This document shows, one piece after another, positions 12,120-25,425 of a stretch of 64,000 nt of DNA. Position 1 is the stretch's first letter, and each line of letters starts with the position of its first letter. Position numbers and translations under genes: made by a program. Origin of the DNA: Zopfochytrium polystomum. Lineage: Eukaryota > Chytridiomycota > Chytridiomycetes > Chytridiales > Chytridiaceae. Under the pieces are notes generated by a model that made no database searches, was not told where the DNA came from, and was given only the letters and a program-made list of their open reading frames with translations. The stretch spans positions 1 to 64,000 of the forward strand of contig JAIVFJ010000163.1 in NCBI GenBank assembly GCA_025765615.1, read 5' to 3'.

Positions 12120-13299
12120 AGAGAGAGAGAGATATGTTGAGTAGCACTTCCTTTTCAGCAGCATTCTTGGGATAGACAGACAACCTGTTGACTTCCTTTC
12201 ACTGTGTGTCTGTTGTTGAGAATTGTCTGAGTGGTTCTTATCGACCGACCTGAGTCCCTCCTCCACGCTTTTGGTTGAAGTGAAGGTGATTGTTAGGTCA
12301 CGTTTGCTGGGCTGTCTTGCCTCAAGCCTAGAGTATAAAAAGGGCAAGGTCAAGAAAGGGAAAATTCACCACAAAAAATAAGAATCTCATTGCCCATACC
12401 TTCCCTCTCTGACTCGAATTACTACCAGCACTACAATTGAGTGAGTAGGAGGTTTCCCCCACCTTCCTTCACAACATCTGTCTATCTGGAGCATTTTTGG
12501 AGGCTGCTTCTGTTGAACTCCTTCCTTTTCCAGTTTTTCAACTGAGTTTTTTGATTGGGCACCAAAGACAAAAAATTAGCCCCCCCCCATCACTAATTGC
12601 GATTAGAAGGTTTACTCACCAATACTCTTCACTTTTGGCGTTTCAGTCTGACAGCTATCTTCCAAGACCTGCATCAGAGTTTTCCATCTTTGAGGACTTG
12701 TCCCACCTTCACATTTATTTTCAAGTCAAATTCTCTGAAAAATAATGAAGACAATGGAAACTTTGTTCTAAATCTGAAGGTGCACAAAATTTGAGGCAAC
12801 CTTGAAATCACGTCTTGGTCAAAAATTTGCTTTGCCCAAATTGTGAGCCTCCTTATGTGCTGTTTCCTCCAATAGATTGGCAAAGCCGCAGAGAGCCCCT
12901 CACCTTGGGTCACACACAAATCGAATCAGGCTAACAGGGAATTTGAATTTGACCTGAAAATTAGGGTCTGTGTTTGCTCCAAGCATAATTTTTGGTCAAA
13001 TTGAGTCAGGCATTCGATTTTCAACTACAAATTAAATTTTGTAAAATTAGCCATTTGGATCTGATTTGGTCCCAGTTTCTTCTTGTTTGTGCCCCATTCG
13101 ACTCAGAAAATCTTCAGCCCCAAGCAGTTTGATTCGATAAATTGAACTTGAATCTTCATTTGATTGTGTCAGACCCTACCCTAACCTCCCCTCCCACTGC
13201 AATTTTGATTGAAAAAAAATTTACAACGCCAAATTTTGGGGCAGCATTGACTCATGGGGGCTCACTTGGCCTGGCACAGCCCTGCCAAGAATTCTGCTC
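12120..13299. other. AT-rich non-coding DNA with a TATA-like site
   Basis: A TATAAAAAG sequence at about 12334-12342 is preceded by repeat phrases shared with other parts of the window. It could be the promoter of a lost retroelement or LTR. The following kilobase is AT-rich and full of stops in all frames. I see no gene. Confidence 0.35.
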
Positions 13300-14215
13300 T
13301 CACACATCGACACGCTTTGTATTGAAGCCGACCGATTAATCCCCTGTTACCATTTTCTTCATTGCCTCTCAACATCTCGATCTCTTTCACATTGCACACT
13401 GTGGCAGTGGGAGGGTTCAATCAGTTGGAATAGAATGAGCTGGCATTCTGAAAGAACGACTTGTCAAGCTTGCTATGAAAGGATGCCTTGTCACGCTCAC
13501 GAAACATGCCACACACATTCAGAAAGATGCCTTGTCAAAGCTTGATCTGCAATGAAACAGACAGTAACATACTTCACTGCGTGTGTGTCTCATTATTTGG
13601 TTAATCAAGTGTGTTGATTGTTTGTTTTTATCTCATTGTGGCTGGCTCTTTGTCTCAATTAAACAAACCAGCTTTCTCTGTCCCTACTCCTTTCAACAGC
13701 TCCAGCAAATGGAGGCAAAAAAAAAACCATTTCTCTCCCCTTCCAACAGACAGCAAGTGGAGAGTAATTTTTTAATTTATATTCTTTTATCAAATATATA
13801 TAAACCCCAACATCCGTTGCAGCCCTCCTGTTCAACAGCCAGGAACTCGCTCTTCCACTCTCCTCCCATTCCCGCTCAACCCATGGTCGTCACAGAACCT
13901 TTGTTCGCCAAAACTTTTTGTACTTTGTCGCTGTCCTCACTATTGCCCATCACGCAGCAGCTGACCCAGTGCTCTATAACATTGATACCCCTGCTCTACA
14001 GAAGATTTGGACTTTAATGTCAAGAATGGCCATGAGCGAGACCATGCAATTGAGGTTTGTTTCAGTTCGTTTTTACTCTCCTCTCAACCTATTGCAGCTC
14101 AATGAAGTAGTCAATTTCTCAACAGTCGCTTAACAAACACAATACCGATCTCAAAAGATGCCAACTCAGCAATGGAGTTTCTTGTCCTAGATACCAGATT
14201 CAAGACAGACGTTGA
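13300..14215 (+). repeat. Repeat family B, copy 1
   Basis: This ~0.9-kb unit recurs in inverted orientation at about 22240-23365 and partly in direct orientation at about 26505-27090. All copies share a TATATATAAACCCCAACA-like segment (about 13795-13815 here) some 65-70 bp upstream of an ATGGTCRTCACAGAACC start-like context, and a downstream segment that translates in part as a plausible peptide (YNIDTPALQKIWTLMSRM). It may be a decayed gene or transposon with its own promoter. The origin is unknown. Confidence 0.6.
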
Positions 14216-14315
14216 AATGAAAAAAGGGAGGAAAGGGAAAGGACATGTCGCTTCCCTCAGACTTACTTCTCTTTTTTCTTGTTTCTACTTTTGATCATTG
14301 GTTGGCTTTATTTGA

Positions 14316-14460
14316 GGTGCAGATGCCTGATGACCCTGTAGGTCCTTAGCGCATGGGGTGGGTTTGCCAAGGTGATACCTGGATGTATCTATTACTTTTC
14401 ACTGTTGGTGGCTCATTCTCCTCCTGCCGACCCCTTTGGGCCTGGGACAATAAAAAAAAA
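14316..14460 (+). repeat. Retroposon 3'-end module with A-rich tail
   Basis: This ~145-bp segment ends in caataaaaaaaaa. It matches the last ~145 bp of the retroposon at 28409-29957 (both contain a gggtgggtttgc block and the same A-tailed terminus). It is probably a 5'-truncated copy of that retroposon, or of a LINE supplying the shared tail. Confidence 0.55.
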
Positions 14461-14835
14461 GGGCGAAAGGTACGGACAGAGACCCCTCATCACACAAGAA
14501 GATGGATTTCGCACTGCAGACAGCGGTGGGAGAGGAGAGAGAAGGGAGTCAACTCCGTAGGGGTCAGAAGGTCACCTGCAATGGTACATGCACCCTGTCA
14601 GCACAACCACATGACCAACAGGCTTTATCACATTGCACTTGTTCTCAAACGACAGCAGGATCAATTTACTCAGGACAAGTGAATGGACCCTCAGCCACTG
14701 TGGGCAGTGTCAGGGGCCTTGCGGCGGCAGATGGGTTGCGATCGCTGGTACTGATGATCCTCACTCCATCACCGGAGGCCAACTCCACTCCCCACCCATG
14801 GCGCCTTAAGAGATGACATAGTCAGAGTGTGACCA

Positions 14836-15030
14836 GCACAGGGTAAAAACCTCTCCTATATTATCTGCTTGAGCAGAGGAGGCGGAAAACTGTTTACACC
14901 AGGTTTCCGTTCCACGTAATACTTGGAATATTTGTCAACAGCGCAAGCCAACAACTGGGTCTGCATTGGCAGTGGCTTGCTCTCCCCATGGGCATCATAA
15001 GAACAATAACTGACAGTCACAATAGGTTTG
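14836..15030 (-). repeat. Repeat family C, partial inverted copy
   Basis: The reverse complement aligns with the first ~195 bp of the TG...CA-bounded repeats at 19743-20084 and 31556-31903, including the gtgactgtcagttat end and the ctcctatattat block. It is truncated at one end. Confidence 0.55.
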
Positions 15031-16359
15031 AGTCTGACTTGTGCCGCTTGCGGCTGACCAGTCAGCTCCCCCCAACAACTACCCTTGTCATTGCAGTCCA
15101 GATGGATTTGAAGGGACTCTGTATTGGTGCCGAAGGACTGAAGAAAAAGGAAAAAGAGAAAATTGGCAAGTCAAACGCCTCTGACTTGGAGCATCCACCA
15201 CAAATGCTCTAGTCCCCCCAACCTATGCGTGTATGTACAAGTGGCAAAAATAGTATTAAATTAGGCGTGCATGGGGTACAGCCTGTCAGGCACCCCATCC
15301 CTATGCAGTCAGTAAGTCTCTGGTAGTCACTGAAAAAGAAAAAATATGTTGGGAAACCCTTGGTGCAACAGAAACTGTCAGTAAAAGTGGTCCCAATAAT
15401 AAAGGCAGGTTAGCTGCAAATGCACTTTGATAACGCCTTGGAAACTGAAGAACTGGGAATAATAATAAGGGCCCTGATACTTGCAGTTTTATGACAGGTA
15501 CAGTTGCTTTTGCGAATAAAATCTCTAGACTTTATCACTGAGACCTCAAAGTACGCATTCTCACCTTCACATTTGCAGCAATTTCGTGACCGGAGTGGCC
15601 TTGGTCAAGGAGATTTAAGATTATTTTTCAAGTGGGATGGGTTCCATGAATTTTTTTGGGGGCAAGGATTCGGACCAACAAACTCTCCTTTTGAATACCT
15701 GATCAAAAGTTTGGTGGAAATTCAGAAAATTGGAGACCACGATCTGGATGGACTTTTTTCCAATGCAAACTCTCTAAATTGAGCCAATGGATCACGATCA
15801 TTATCTTCTGCGGAGGTTGTGTAACCCATTGAAACGAAGAAATTTTTGCACAATTTTTTTATCCATTGTGTCTTTTTTTTTTTTTTTTTGCTTCCTTTCT
15901 TTTTGCCGTTTCTCTGTCTCTGTCTCTCGTTGGCTGCGCATTGAGAATGACGCAAGGTGGCTGGTGTGGCGCCACACTCTTAAAATTTTTCCTTTTTTTT
16001 CTTATTCCTTGCTCGGCCCAAAGTGAAACCGGACAGAGTCAATTCAAGCCGTGCCTTTTCTCTTTTTTTTTTGCATTAAATATCTGGTATATTTGTGGCG
16101 CGGAGAAGACTGTCATTTTTCCTCTTTCCTTTTTAGGCTTCCGTCCATCTCCTTTGTCAAAGGAGGAGAGAGACAGAGAGCAACTTAAAGAGCCGCTGTC
16201 TGTCTTTCCGTGGGGCTGGCTGGTTTTTTTTTTTTTTTTTTTGCGCTCGACTACTAGTTTTTATGCACGAAGTAAACAAAGAAAGAACACCACGAACAAA
16301 AGCAAAAGTTAGAGAGAAAAAAAAAAAACTTCCGCACCATCTCGGCCGCTGCCTCCGCG
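15031..16359. other. Non-coding DNA upstream of the subtilase gene
   Basis: AT-rich sequence passes into T-rich stretches (long T runs near 15872-15889, 16058-16070 and 16224-16242). The 3' part must contain the subtilase promoter and leader. The leader ends in A-rich sequence and a (GAC/ACG)n repeat that runs into the start codon. A 92-codon ORF at 15504-15782 is unrecognised and unsupported. Confidence 0.4.
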
Positions 16360-19011
16360 ATGACGACGACGACGACGACGACCAGCTCCCCGCCGCGCCG
16401 CGCCAGTGCGACCCTCCGCCACCTCCTCGTCCTCCTTCTCGCCGCCTGCCTTGCTGCTGGTCCAGCATTCGTCGTCACCGCCGCCGCAGATGCATCCCCC
16501 GAAGCGGCAGCAGCAAACTGGACCACGGCGTCCTCGCCCCCCATCATCCTCCCGCACCTCGCCATGGCAGAGTTCCCCGTCGGCGGCGGAGGAGGCGCCG
16601 TCTCTTGCGCAGACTCGCTCGCCTCCGTTCAAGCTCACCTCGAGAAGAAGAACGTCTCTTACGCCGTCCGCACGCGGACGGATACGCGCTTGTTTTGCGG
16701 TCTCTCGTTTTCGGTTGATGCTGGCGTTGACGGTGCGTGGGTGAACTTTTTTTTTTTTTTTTTTGCCCCCTGGCTTTCATCGTCGGGCTGTGCTAATTCA
16801 TGATTTTCGCTTTTCAGCCCTCGAAGCCATCGCCGACCTGCCGGGCCTCGTCGCCTCCCACCCCGTCCAAGTCCATAAGGCAACAACCACGCCCCCCGTC
16901 CGCAGCAACGACTCCTCCTCCGCTACTTCCTCGGGTGCCGCGCCCTCCCCGATTCCGGCGACCTCCTTCGACGCCACGCTCCACGGCCCGACCGGCGTCC
17001 TCGAAGCCCGCACCCGCCTGAACCTCACCGGCGCCGGCGTCCGCGTCGCCATCATCGACTCGGGCGTGTACTACCTCCACCCGGCCCTCGGCGGCTGCTT
17101 CGGCCCGTCCTGCACCGTCGCCTACGGCCACGACTTTGTCGGCGACGACTACTGGTCGCAAAACCGCTTCCTCCACCCCGACGACGACCCCATCGACGAC
17201 TGCTCCGATGAGGCGCACGGAAGTCACGTCGCGGGAATCGTCGTCGGCAGAGCCGTCAACGTTACCGAGAAGGGGTTTGTGCCTGAGAACGAGTGGACCG
17301 GCGTCGCACCCGGGGTTACGATTGGCGCGTATAGGGTGTTTGGTTGTAAGGCCGATACGACCGGTGGGGATGTGCTTGCCGCCGCGTTGTATAGAGCTGC
17401 TGAAGATGGATCGGATGTTATTAATCTCAGGTTCGTGCGTGGTATTTTTGTCTGTTCGTTCGTGCGAGTGTGTGTGTGTGTAACTCGCATCATGTGCACT
17501 GACAAGGCCCTGCGTTTGACACTTTCCAACCTCCGAACAGTATCGTGACGAGCCCTGGGTTCCCGGAATCCATCGAGACCATCGCGGCGCAACGGGTCGT
17601 TGCGTCCGGCGTGATCGTAGTATGGTCCAACGGCAACGACGGCTTTGCCGGAGTCTTCTCCACCTCCGCCGAGGCCTCCTCCGTAGGCGCGCTCGGCATC
17701 GGCTCCGCCGACAACCCAAACTACGAGTTTGGCCACATCATGGGCTCCGCCTTCTCCTCCACTGGCCTTGACGTTTACCTCAACGTTAAACCGGACTTTT
17801 GCGGCTTTGGCGGCATCATCTACTCGACCATTTCGCCGTTTGCCGCCAACGTCTCCTACCTCCCCTCTGCTTACGGCTACAAATCGGGAACCTCCATGGC
17901 CGCCCCGTACGTAGCCGGCGCCATCGCGCTGCTCCTCGAGAGCCGCGGCGGTAAAGTCGCCCCCGCCGACGTCCGGACCGCGTTCCAGAACACCGCGACC
18001 CCCTTCACCCTCTGGCTCCGCAGCGACCTTGACTCTGTCGCCGCGCAGGGTGCTGGCCTCCTCAACGTCTACAACGCCATCATCGCCACAACCGTCGTCA
18101 CACCCTCCGTCCTCGCACTCAACGACACGATCCGCCGCCAGGACAACTACACCCTCACCATCACCAACAAAGGCGCTGCGCCCGTCGAATACACTCTGTC
18201 TCACCAACCCTCTATCACCACCAACCCCTTCGACGGCGTCCAGGACAACATCGTCTCCAGCCCCTCCTACTCCACCAACACCGCCACCGTCGCGTTCGGC
18301 CCCGCCCGCCTCCCCTCCCTCACCCTCACCGTTCCCGCGAACGCCTCCACCACCGTGACCCTCAACTTCGACGACCCTACCTCCGACGCCCCCCTCCCCC
18401 TCTTCTCCGGCTACATCCTCCTCACCCCCGCCTCAAACTCCACCCCGCCCCTCCGCGTCCCTTACGCCGGCATCAAGGGCGACTGGTCCACCGCCCCCGT
18501 TTTCTCCGTAAACTCCTCAAACTCGTTCCAATACGTCACACCCTACCCCGCCACCGGCTTCTACCCCTCCACAAACGCCTCCTCCCCCATCGCCCCCGCC
18601 GCCCCGCCCCTGAACGCCTCCGCCCTCGCATCCGCCCCCGCCGTCGTCTCCACCATCCTTGCATCAACCACCCGCGCTTGGTCCGCCTCCCTCGTCTACA
18701 CCGGCTCCGACCCCGCCACCCTCGTCGCCCTCGGCGCCCTCGGCTTCGTCGACCGCAACGCGTCCCTCACCATCGCCTCCGGCCGCCAAGCCGCCAGGAA
18801 CTCGCGGTACCCGACCGACCACACGTTCGCTCCCGGCTGGACGCTCTGGTGGGGCAGCGTGTTCGACTACGCGACAAACACGTCGTCCGTCGTCCCCGCG
18901 GGCACGTACAGGGTCCGCTTCAGCGGCGTGCGGAATTTGTGGGATCCTGCGATCCACGGAGACGCTGCGTTCGAGGTCGTCGAGTCGAATGAGTTTACCC
19001 TCGTGAACTGA
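16360..19011 (+). CDS. Secreted subtilisin-like serine protease (S8)
   Basis: Three exons, 16360..16732, 16818..17430 and 17541..19011, give 818 aa with all phases closing. The protein starts with poly-Thr encoded by an ACG microsatellite, then a hydrophobic signal segment (LLVLLLAACLAAG) and an I9-like propeptide at about 85-145. The S8 triad is intact: Asp205 (IIDSG), His258 (HGSHVAGI) and Ser447 (GTSMAAP), with the oxyanion Asn361 in SNGND. Residues about 510 onward form Fn3-like beta domains typical of large fungal subtilases, with many N-glycosylation sequons. The expected role is extracellular protein degradation. Intron 1 carries a ~18-T run. A downstream alternative start is possible because the initial Thr repeat is low-complexity. 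Confidence 0.93.
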
Positions 19012-21282
19012 GAATTGGAGATGGAGAGGGCCTCTCTCTCTCCTCCTTTTTTTTTGATTATTCTTCGTCTTTCTTTCTTTCCGCTATGACCTCCCTCATC
19101 CATCCAACCCACTTCCGCGATTCTATTCCCCCCTCGGGGCCGCTATTTACTCTTTCCTCCTTTGCCTCCGCGATTTTCGTTCCACTTTTCGTTTCGTTTC
19201 ACGAACGGACCCCGTTACGAGTCCTCCTACAAAGCGATAAAATACACTATGAGGGGGGAAGGCCGCCACCCGTTGTCCCCCGCAACGCTCGGTGTCATGT
19301 TTTTTGCATCGTCATTATTGACATAAGGGAAATCGGCAAACTGGTTCAAATCATCTGTGGTTGGTTCCATTCCTTTCTAAGTCACGCTTTTCGATAACTC
19401 CATTCGTCTTAATGTAAATCTCATAGTAAAAGCCCATTGTTCTGTAGACTTGGGTGTATGTTGTAAAAGTCCTCACAAATTTCAGTTTTTTCCATTGCCA
19501 AGAAGGCTTTTTTCCCTGCCGATTCCTGATAGTCCCCAATGTCACTCAGGCAAATAATGTCGTAAGACTTTTACCTTATTGAACATCTTGTTTTACATTT
19601 AATATGACACAACTTGATGTACGTGAGGTTGAATAATAAGTTTAATATGTGCAATAATCTTCATATTTATCGTAAACTTCATTGAATTGTTTTCTTATTT
19701 TCAGTCCAAAAACCGCAAAATGTTAGGCGGAACCAAACCTATTGTGACTGTCAGTTATCGTTCTCACGATGGCCATGGGAGAGTGAGCCACCGCCAACAC
19801 AGACCTGGGCGCTGGTTTGCGCTGATGACAAATACTCTGAGTATTAAGTGGAACAGAAACCTGGTGTCAACAGTTTTCCTCCTCCTCTGCCCAAGCAGAT
19901 AATATAGGAGAGGTTTTCACCCTGTGCCAGTCACGCTTGCCTAGCAACTATTACAGCGTGTATATTATCATCATGTACCAATAATTCATAACAGAGTTTT
20001 TTTTCTCTTTCTCTCCAAGTTGGGGAGAAGGACCACTCACAAACACACATCTCCACTTCATTCACTCAGAGTAGACTGTTTACACATCAGCGTGCCAGCT
20101 ATCTGGCTGCATCAACCACAGATTCTAGTCCGGAAAAAAACTCTCTACCACCTCCAACAAACAGAATCAGCATAGCTCAATTTTAGAAACCATTTCATTT
20201 GGGAGGTCCAAAATTTTCAACGCCCTCTCCCATCCGACCCCGTCATTCAATCCAGGCTTGCTATAGTGCATTCGAAAGCCCTGAGTCTCTTCTTTCCAGC
20301 GAGCTATAACAGAGCTCTCTACGGAATTCGATCATTTGCTGAAGTCAAAAAATGCTTCCTCAACTTTGAGTGATATCGTCGCAATAGGGAGAAGCGATCA
20401 GAGGACGCCCTTGCATTCCTGTATTCTCCTGATTCCGCCCTTTTGATTGATACCTAATGCGCCCTGCTACAACGCCCACAGCAGGAGCTACAAGAGATTT
20501 TGATGAGGGGGTCCAAAAAGTCAAACTACCACTACCTCCAACCACAATTTTGTCCTTTCTTTTGTGACAAGTCACCCCTGCTGGACACCAAATTGGTCTA
20601 AGTTCTCTCTATTCCGCTCTCCTACTCTCCAAAGGAAAACACCACCAAAACTTTGATCCTCAGCCTGAAATTCGGCGTACAGTCACTATTCAACAGTGCC
20701 AACCTGCTATTCCAATTTCAGAATTTTCCGTCCATCAATCAGCCTGCAACAAGCATTGTGTGCAACACACATCTTCTACTCTGGACCATTTCTCCATCAA
20801 GTAGAGCATCAAACAACTCCTAGAGTCACTATTTGTCACTGCCAGACCGTCGAGCAACTCCTCCAAATTTTTCCAGCAACTGGTTTTCTCCTGCGACAGA
20901 ATCATCACAACACGCAACGCAATGTCATCCAACCTAAACTCGTTTGTTGGCATGTTCACTGGCAAAACACTGACGGAATTCAATGACTTTAGTAGCAACC
21001 TTCAGATCAAGGTTATTGGCAAAAGGGAATTCAGGACCTATTCCCTCTTGAGAGCCCTTTTTGCAACGAGGAGGCCTACCCACGGATCAGTAGGACAGAT
21101 GGCGTTTCTGGCTGCACTGTCAAAATGGTGGGCACAGCACACCAGAGCCAAAAGCCAGCGAAACACTCTCACCAAACTATCTCTATGTACTGACTACCGC
21201 TGAACAAACTAATGCTGGACCTGTTGAAGCAACTGTCAAGTACCAGTTTCCTGAACTGGTGCCCGTTGGTCACCATATTGCA
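19012..21282. other. 3' flank of subtilase and repeat-containing intergenic DNA
   Basis: T-rich 3' flank is followed by AT-rich sequence containing repeat C (listed separately). A frame at 20922-21203 begins MSSNLNSFVGMFTGKTL and vaguely resembles the N-terminus of copia Gag proteins, but too weakly to call. Nothing else is recognised. Confidence 0.4.
19743..20084 (+). repeat. Repeat family C, TG...CA-bounded, candidate solo LTR
   Basis: This ~342-bp unit begins TGTGACTG and ends TTTACA. It is near-identical in layout to 31556-31903, and part of it is repeated inverted at 14836-15030. TG...CA ends and the absence of coding sequence suit an LTR. The bases upstream (cctat) are the same in both full copies, so the true left boundary may lie a few bases out. 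Confidence 0.5.
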
Positions 21283-21510
21283 CTTTCAGGGCTTGAACCT
21301 GGGACCTTTAGGGTACTCTTCACTGAGTAACTCCACTTGGTCTAGTTGTAATTGCATAAAGACAGAACTGAACCACATCATCCATCTTTGTTGAGTTTGA
21401 GCTGAATCCAGGGTACTGGTTCTCCTAATAACCAGGAGCTTCCCATCTTAAAGACTTATCCCTTTTTCCACTGGACTACAGATGAAGAGGAGGTGTCACA
21501 CAATGGCTAA
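21283..21510 (-). repeat. tRNA-derived SINE-like repeat (family II, copy 1)
   Basis: About 225 bp are shared with 30803-31018. On the minus strand both contain a box-A-like TAGTCYAGTGG segment and end with a box-B-like GGTTCAAGCCC. The second copy interrupts a copia integrase frame, showing mobility of the family. No tRNA cloverleaf can be drawn. Confidence 0.5.
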
Positions 21511-22239
21511 AACTATAGGACACCTGAAATTTGAGCCACACTTACAGTAGTTTGCATAATTGTTGGCACCTGGCCACTTTTTGCCACAAAATCTTTTTTA
21601 CTTAATGGCCACTATGTAAAAAAGATTGTGGGCGAACCACCCCCCCCATTTTTACTCGCAAATCTTCTCACCAATTAGTGGAAGGACTTGTCAGGATCCA
21701 TTTGTTTTCGTGTTTTTCAATTCTTGCCCTGCAACCATTGAGAGACAGAGACAGAGAAAGACAGCCTCTTGACTGCCACTCCCAGCGACAGACAGCCTGT
21801 TGACCGGTTCAAATGCATCCCTGAAATTTGTGTCGCCTAGATTTTAGGCTTCCTGTTTGAGTGAAATTTACATGAGATCAAAATTTGCTAATGTTCAAAA
21901 GTATTCCTGAAATTTATGCGCCCTTCCCTGATGGAAAATGGCAGACATGTTTTGTCTGATCCCCAAATGGGCACACTGCTGCATTTTTCTGAATTTGGAG
22001 AAGTAAATTTGTGTTAAAAAAAGAAGCAGCAATACCTTGGTAAAATAGTCAATCATCAATTCTATTGTTGGTAGATTTGACAGCGTTTTTAAAGTCTTCC
22101 ACAATCGATGCTGCGTGTAAAAACGATAAGCTAAATGAAGAAGGCAAAACAGAAATACCTTTTTTATCTGCTAGAAGACAGCCAACGTTAATGCTTGCAA
22201 GGGAAAGCTATTTCGCGCTGTCCCTTGCGGAGGGCTGAC

Positions 22240-23365
22240 GACTTTTCCTTCACGTCTGTTTTGAATCTGGTATCTAGGACAAGAAACTCCTTTGCTGAGT
22301 TGGCATTGTGTTTGTTAAGTGACTGTTGAGAAAATCCTTAATTTGCTGCAAGCCAGAAGTAATAGCGAATTGTCTTTCCATGCTTCAAACTTCGTTGAGG
22401 GAGCAGTCTTTGGCCATTGGGAAGACAAAGAAATCAACTACTTCATTGAGCTGCAATAGGTTAACAGGAGAGTAAAAACGAACTGAAACAAACCTCAATT
22501 GCATGGTCTCGCTTGTGGCCATTCTTGACATTAAAGTCCAAATCTTCCGTAGAGCCAGGGTATCAATGTTATAGAGCACTGTCAACACTGGGTCAGCTGC
22601 TGTGTGATGGGCAATAGTGAGGACAGTGACAAAGTACAAAAAGATTTGGCGAACAAAGGTTCTGTGATGACCATGGGTTGCGCGGGAATGAGAGGAGAGT
22701 GGGAGAGTGAGTTCCTGGCTGTTGAACAGGAGGGCTGCAACGGATGTTGGGGTTTATATATATTCGATAAAAGAATATAAATTAAAAAATTACTCTCCAC
22801 TTGCTGTCTGTTGGAAGGGGAGACAAATGGTTTTTTTTGCCTCCATTTGCCGTTGAAAGGGGTAGTGACAGGCCACAGCAGAGAAGAAAAATTTGTCTCC
22901 ATTTGCTGAAGCTATTGAAAGGAGTTGGGACAGGGAAAGCTGGTTTGTTTAATTGAGACAAAGAATCAGCCACAATGGGATCAAAACAAACAATCAGACA
23001 CAGGATCAATCAACACACTTGATTAACCAAATAATGAGACACACGCGCAGTGAAGTATGTTGCTGTCTGTTTCATTTCAGATCGAGCTTTGACAAGGCAT
23101 CTTTTCGGAACTGCATGCCAAGTCGTTCTTTCTGAATGTGTGTGACATGTTTTGCGAGCGTGACAAGGCATCCTTTCATAGCAAGCTTGACAAGTCGTTC
23201 TTTCAGAATGCCAGCTCATTCTATTCCAACTGATTGAACCCTCCCACCGCCACAGTGTGCAATGTGAAAGAGATCAAACTTAGGATCGAGATGTTGAGAG
23301 GCAATGAAGAAAATGGTAACAGGGGCATTAATCGATTGGCTTCAATATGAAGCGTGTCGATGTGC
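22240..23365 (-). repeat. Repeat family B, copy 2 (inverted)
   Basis: This is the longest copy and aligns with the reverse complement of 13300-14215. On the minus strand it encodes at about 22385-22639 a frame reading YNIDTLALRKIWTLMSRM. The segment between GTTTGTTTC and CTATTGCAG could be a short intron in that frame, after which LNEVVDFFVFP continues. It is probably a remnant of one protein-coding mobile element, unidentified. Confidence 0.6.
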
Positions 23366-24729
23366 GAGAGATTGAGGTTTGCAATTAACACTGGGTTTCA
23401 GTTGGAATTTTCGAGAGATTTAGAGGAAATGGATTTGTTTGGAAAGATCAAAGCAATGAAAGAGAGTGGAAGGATTGATCTGTGATGTGAGCAACAGATC
23501 AAGAGAGTTTGAGAATTGGTATTTGGATGGAATAATTGAGAGGTCTAAAGAATAAAGAGATGAGTGAGGGGTGATGAAGGAAATTGTCACAGGGATTTGT
23601 TTTGGAAAGACCTAAGCGATTCTAAGTGATTGATTGAGAGATCTGCTAAGCTGTAAGGGCGGTGGGGGAGGGCATTGTTTGGAAGGGTCACAAGAGAGAT
23701 TGGGGCAGCGGGTCACTAGCCTGAATGGCATGGGGTTGCGAAAAGAATAGTAAATCAAGGGCGTTTGTTCAACTAGTTCGACCTGAGATGCACAGAAGAT
23801 TATGAAAAAAAAGGATTTATTAATGTAAATGGAAGACATTAATGATAAACGTTTACAAAACAACCTAAGCACTGCAACCAGGGGTGATACATGGATCTTG
23901 ACAAGGTTCTTTCTGAAAGTGCGTGACAAGGGGTAAACAAGGTCATGTGAAAGATCTACAATGAAGGTTGCAAAGTCTAAAGACAAATGACAATTGAATA
24001 TAGCACTGCATTACAATAAATATTTTGCTTCGAGAATTATTCTTTCGTTTCTTCTATTGTATAAAGACAAACACAAGACTGACAGAAGCCAAGATCAACC
24101 TCCCACCACCACCACCTTCAGTAGTGTACTACCTCCATCTCCACAGAGGCAATGCATAGACAATCCAGCCCAACAAATTCTTTCAGGAACTGCACCTTTA
24201 GTGTGAAAATTGACTGATGTGATCGCTGACGTTGACGATGCTCTGAACATTGTGATGATTGCCTTGAGAAGTTCATGCGATGTCTTGATGTTGACATGGG
24301 CATCATGGAACATCCTCGTAAAAACTTGACATATTATTGTATGGGGGCTAGCTTCTCGATGAAGGTGCTCTTCAAATTCTCAAGCTTCTTGAGGTAAATG
24401 TTCATTGCAGTGTTGTGTTTGCGCTTGAAGTTGGTGTAACGACTATTCGCATGTTGAAAACAATGGTCGATGAGCTTTCACTTGTCTTCAGAAGCTTGAC
24501 AATATTCTTGAGTGTTGATGTTGAAAGCCGGATCAATGTCTGGGTTCGCCATGGCAACTGGAGGAGGTATAACTGGTTTCTACTCTTGCTTGTAGTTCGG
24601 CTAGATCAAGTAGTACAGCTCTTCCTTGGCAAGCTTGTTGTTGAACTGCTGTCGATTGCCAGAAGCGAAGACTGTAGGTGGATGTTCAGCCAGAGTGACA
24701 GCAAGTTTCAACATCTTGTTTGTTGTTTG
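23366..24729. other. AT-rich intergenic DNA, no gene seen
   Basis: No recognisable protein or RNA. The right part approaches the left arm of the copia LTR palindrome, and some of it may be decayed copia internal sequence in minus orientation, but I cannot identify Gag motifs in it. Confidence 0.35.
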
Positions 24730-25156
24730 ATGACTTGACAAACAAAATTTGGATAGTCAGCAGTTCTCCCTGTTTCTTGAAATCAACAAAAGAAAAGTCG
24801 TTAATCAAATTGAAAAGCAAGTTCTTGACTTGAATTGATTGATGAACAATATCTTGATGGGTGAAGATGACCAGTAGATCCAACTGATTGGTGGTGGTGG
24901 TTCAATCAAAACACGATCTTGATAGGGCAGGTCTCAGTTGAAAACAGTGGCTGTATAGCTGACTGGTGAAGACAAATGATCGCTCTTAACATGGTGGATG
25001 GTGTTGGTTCGATTCATCAACGTACTATTGCTCAATCGCTTGATCTCTTGCATGCAAATGATGGATTGGTTTCTCGTTTTCGAGGACGTCGTCTTGTGTG
25101 GGGAAGCTGGCTTCGCCTCAGGCGAGGCTGACTTTGTTGCCTTTTTACATATTTGT

Positions 25157-25425
25157 GTTGTTTTGTAGCACTGCTGGTTCCTTTTGCAAAACAGATTCTT
25201 GGCAGAAAAATCATTCTTTATTTACATTTGATCAAATTATTTAAAAGGGAATGAGAAGCTCTGTCTGTAGTCCAGTGCTTGTCCAAATGGTGGTCAGACA
25301 GACAAACAACCAGAATTGAAAGATTGAACCAATCAATATGACTGCACAAGAATACTGCATAAATTCTATGCAAATACGGAAGGTTGGCTAGTCATGCTAC
25401 TAAATTGGTAAAGCATTCTCCAACA
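25157..25425 (-). mobile_element. Ty1/copia-type LTR (269 bp)
   Basis: On the minus strand it starts TGTTGGAGAA and ends ACAACA, the TG...CA ends usual for copia LTRs. Length and sequence match the LTR at 32333-32605, whose left border is confirmed by a preceding polypurine tract. It forms half of the palindrome described at 24730-26065. A TATA-like tttaaa and aataaag lie inside. Confidence 0.7.

Noticed and set aside
16814..18207. Long minus-strand ORFs under the subtilase
   Set aside because: They are antisense shadows of the S8 protease exons, which carry an intact catalytic triad on the plus strand.
20922..21203. Copia Gag N-terminus
   Set aside because: The start (FVGMFTGKTLTEFNDF) is suggestive, but the rest matches no Gag feature I know and no other retroelement part is adjacent.
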